A stretch of 64,000 nucleotides of DNA, taken from assembly GCF_029318685.1 (NCBI RefSeq), contig NZ_CP119677.1, forward strand, positions 4,083,001 to 4,147,000. Reading direction: 5' to 3'. A program made the translations under genes and the position numbers. The DNA comes from Ruminiclostridium papyrosolvens DSM 2782 (lineage in GTDB: Bacteria; Bacillota; Clostridia; Acetivibrionales; DSM-1351). Shown here piece by piece: positions 62,425-64,000 of this stretch. The notes under the pieces are model-generated. The model was given only the letters and a program-made list of their open reading frames with translations, searched no databases and was not told where the DNA came from. Positions within the stretch are counted from its first letter, which is position 1. Each line of letters begins with the position of its first letter.

Positions 62425-62489
62425 ATTTTTATGTATAGGTGGCCTAAAATTTGACCAGCAAGTGGCCTAAATTTCGATTGACATTAACA

Positions 62490-62495
62490 GATGCA
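62490..62495. repeat. IS21 target-site duplication, right copy
   Basis: GATGCA, identical to 60068-60073. Confidence 0.88.
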
Positions 62496-62765
62496 CTTTA
62501 CAAAGGTCAAGTATGGGTAGACACCCATTCTCCCAAAGAAATTGCAGAAGTATTAAAACCGTCCTTTCCTGACACTGATACAGAGCTTCTGACAGTTGTT
62601 GCCGAAAGGTACAAAAAAATTGATGCCTGGTGTAAGGAACCTGATATGAAAAAGGAAGCCTTTGAACTGCTCCAGACTGTAATGAATAAGGCAGGTGAAC
62701 TAAAACAGAAAGTGCCCTATGACAAGGTGGTTGTTAACACCTACGCCCATAAGGCAATTAAGTAA
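62496..62765 (+). pseudogene. Substrate-binding protein gene, 3' part beyond IS21
   Basis: 89 codons in the frame of the 5' part (LYKGQVWVDTHSPKEIAEVLKPSFPDT...YDKVVVNTYAHKAIK). A TTG at 62451 inside the element could start a 104-residue fusion, but no ribosome binding site supports it. The sequence is the C-terminal helical part of an SsuA/NMT1-like binding protein. It shows no decay, so the insertion is recent. The following 62766-63038 has a short hairpin (AACCTT/AAGGTT near 62928) and no gene. Confidence 0.88.
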
Positions 62766-63038
62766 GTTATAAATTTCTGTTTCAGCATCTGTACTCCCGT
62801 ATAAAATTGTATCAATGATTGCTTATAAGATATTTGCAAGAGTTTATAACGGCTCATCTTAGGATTTTTTACCGTCGCTCACATTCATCGTCCATGATTC
62901 ATTGTGTCGCTAAAACCTTCATCGTAAAGGTTTTCCGGTAAAATATCCTTGCTTCGCCGATAAACATCTGCAAATATCTTTAACCAAGCTTCCATTGATA
63001 CAATTTATACTCTTAGTACAGGCTGAAAACATATAAGT

Positions 63039-63848
63039 TTAGAATAGTGGAACAACTGCTCCCTTGTACTTTTCTTCTATAAACTTCTTGACCTTTTCGC
63101 TTTTAAGAGCGTCCACCAAAGCTTTTATATCCTCTCTGTTCTCGTCACCCTTACGAATGGCAAGAATATTGATATATGTCTTTGCAGCTACTGAATTGGC
63201 TTCTTCTTTTGCAAGAGCGTCCTTTTCAACATTGAAGCCCGCCTGCAAGGCAAAGTTTCCGTTTATAACTGCCACATCCACATCAGGCAGAGTTCTTGCC
63301 AACTGAGCGGCTTCAAGTTCTTTGATTTTAATATTCTTTGGGTTTTGTGTTATATCCTTTACTGTTGCCTTGAATCCGGCAGTAGGATTTACTTTTATAA
63401 GTCCGGCAGTTTCCAGAAGTAAAAGAGCTCTTGCTTCATTTGTAGTGTCGTTTGGAACGGCAATAGTTGCCCCATCAGCAATAGCATCAAGTGACTTTAC
63501 CTTCCCGGGATATATTCCTAATGGCTCGTAATGGATTCCCGCTGCAGATACTAATTGTGTATTGTTTTCAACATTGAAATTATCCATGTACGGCTTATGC
63601 TGGAAATAGTTTGCATCCAGTGTTTTGTCTTGTAATGCAAGATTTGGCTGAACATAGTCCGTAAATTCTTTTATTTCAAGCTCATATCCTTTGTCTTTTA
63701 GTGCGCTCTGAACCTCTTTGAGTATCTCTGCATGAGGTGAAGGTGATGCTCCAACAACAAGCTTCTTAGATTGTGAACCGCAGCCTGATAATATGCCTGA
63801 GACTGCAAATACCGTTGTTAGTAATAATGCAAGTAATTTTTTCTTCAT
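63039..63848 (-). CDS. metQ: Methionine ABC transporter substrate-binding lipoprotein
   Basis: 269 residues. Lipobox ILSGC (Cys23) follows a signal segment; the NlpA/MetQ domain is unmistakable: LVVGASPSPHAEILKEVQSALKDKGYELEIKEFTDYVQPNLALQDKTLDANYFQHKPYMDNFN, and DVDVAVINGNFALQAGF. Captures methionine for MetNI. GGAGGT precedes the ATG. It directly follows the end of metI. Confidence 0.94.
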   Translation of the reverse strand: MKKKLLALLLTTVFAVSGILSGCGSQSKKLVVGASPSPHAEILKEVQSALKDKGYELEIKEFTDYVQPNLALQDKTLDANYFQHKPYMDNFNVENNTQLVSAAGIHYEPLGIYPGKVKSLDAIADGATIAVPNDTTNEARALLLLETAGLIKVNPTAGFKATVKDITQNPKNIKIKELEAAQLARTLPDVDVAVINGNFALQAGFNVEKDALAKEEANSVAAKTYINILAIRKGDENREDIKALVDALKSEKVKKFIEEKYKGAVVPLF

Positions 63849-63878
63849 TTTGTTACCTCCTTGTTTATATTAAATGTA

Positions 63879-64000
63879 TTAACTTTGTTTTCTCTTATCA
63901 CGTTTTCTGGCTATTCCTGTTCCCAATTCCTGCGCTATCTGTACAACAATAACAAGTAATGCAACAGTGACAAACATCATGTCATTCTGATACCTGTAAA
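63879..64000 (-). CDS. metI: Methionine ABC permease MetI, C-terminal end (runs off window)
   Basis: The last 40 codons, ending RYQNDMMFVTVALLVIVVQIAQELG then a basic tail (ARKRDKRKQS) and TAA at 63879. This is the characteristic MetI C-terminal helix. It lies 30 nt upstream of metQ, same direction, so the operon is metNIQ-like, with the ATPase and any leader beyond the window. Confidence 0.85.
   Translation of the reverse strand, partial: YRYQNDMMFVTVALLVIVVQIAQELGTGIARKRDKRKQS

Larger units (their letters stand above)
60074..62489 (+). mobile_element. Complete IS21-family insertion sequence, 2416 bp
   Basis: Begins TGTTAATGCTATTC and ends TTGACATTAACA; the 8-bp tips TGTTAATG/CATTAACA are perfect inverted repeats, flanked by 6-bp direct repeats GATGCA. 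It carries istA and istB in the usual order with start-stop overlap. Subterminal repeats related to GTGGCCTAAAnTT occur at both ends (inverted on the left as AGGCCAC), typical binding sites of IS21 transposases. Both genes are open, so it is probably active or recently active. Confidence 0.93.

Noticed and set aside
1-64000. CRISPR arrays, rRNA or tRNA genes
   Set aside because: I saw no regularly spaced direct repeats and no cloverleaf or rRNA-like sequence on either strand; the only long repeats are the RHS core and the short copies listed.

Overview
The window looks like chromosomal DNA of a low-GC, anaerobic, mesophilic member of the Clostridia (Ruminiclostridium/Clostridium-like). The reasons are the AT-rich intergenic DNA, strong GGAGG-type ribosome binding sites, two rubrerythrin-type proteins, an iron-dependent alcohol dehydrogenase, many ABC uptake systems and an NADH:flavin oxidoreductase of the enoate/dienoyl-CoA reductase type. 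The organism name is an inference; no rRNA or tRNA gene is present.

Region 1 (1-11.9 kb) is amino-acid and sugar metabolism. A minus-strand operon runs from a DapA-like aldolase through a PLP aminotransferase and a four-gene AapJQMP-type general amino-acid ABC transporter to aspartate ammonia-lyase (cut by the window edge). It diverges from a LacI-family regulator, and a textbook LacI-type operator lies between them. Next comes a sugar operon (IclR regulator, ribokinase-like kinase, SIS isomerase, RbsD/FucU mutarotase).

Region 2 (12-29.5 kb) is an accessory island. It holds a MarR/MATE efflux pair with three operator-like palindromes, a secreted propeller-like protein plus a 337-bp broken copy of part of it, and a large polymorphic-toxin locus. 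The locus contains two tandem secreted subtilisin-like proteases. The second is fused to a 2309-residue RHS/YD-repeat protein with a kelch insertion and a C-terminal PD-(D/E)XK-like tip. A PQQ-type propeller gene follows in the immunity position. Then comes an orphan RHS cassette that repeats the RHS core almost identically over 1.1 kb but ends in an HHIIE/HNH-like tip, followed by a double-CxxC protein that resembles SitI6-type immunity proteins. Near-identical 32-bp direct repeats lie at both ends of the 17-kb block.

Region 3 (29.5-53.8 kb) is mostly core and metabolic: reverse-type rubrerythrin, Mn-type CDF exporter, DUF445, the ribosome-assembly GTPase EngB, a second MATE pump, a decayed transposase, an unrecognised 347-residue gene flanked by short repeats and a possible structured RNA, acyl-CoA synthetase, small conserved proteins, an esterase, an FMN/Fe-S oxidoreductase, a soluble chemoreceptor-like protein, Fe-ADH with Rex-like sites, classical rubrerythrin, the XRE-potABCD polyamine operon and a second polar amino-acid ABC transporter.

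Region 4 (54-64 kb) has envelope enzymes (M23 peptidase, polysaccharide deacetylase), a SemiSWEET-like protein, two small proteins, and a nitrate/sulfonate/taurine-type ABC operon. The binding-protein gene of that operon is split by a complete 2416-bp IS21-family element with 8-bp terminal inverted repeats and a 6-bp target duplication. The window ends in a methionine ABC operon (metQ and the end of metI).
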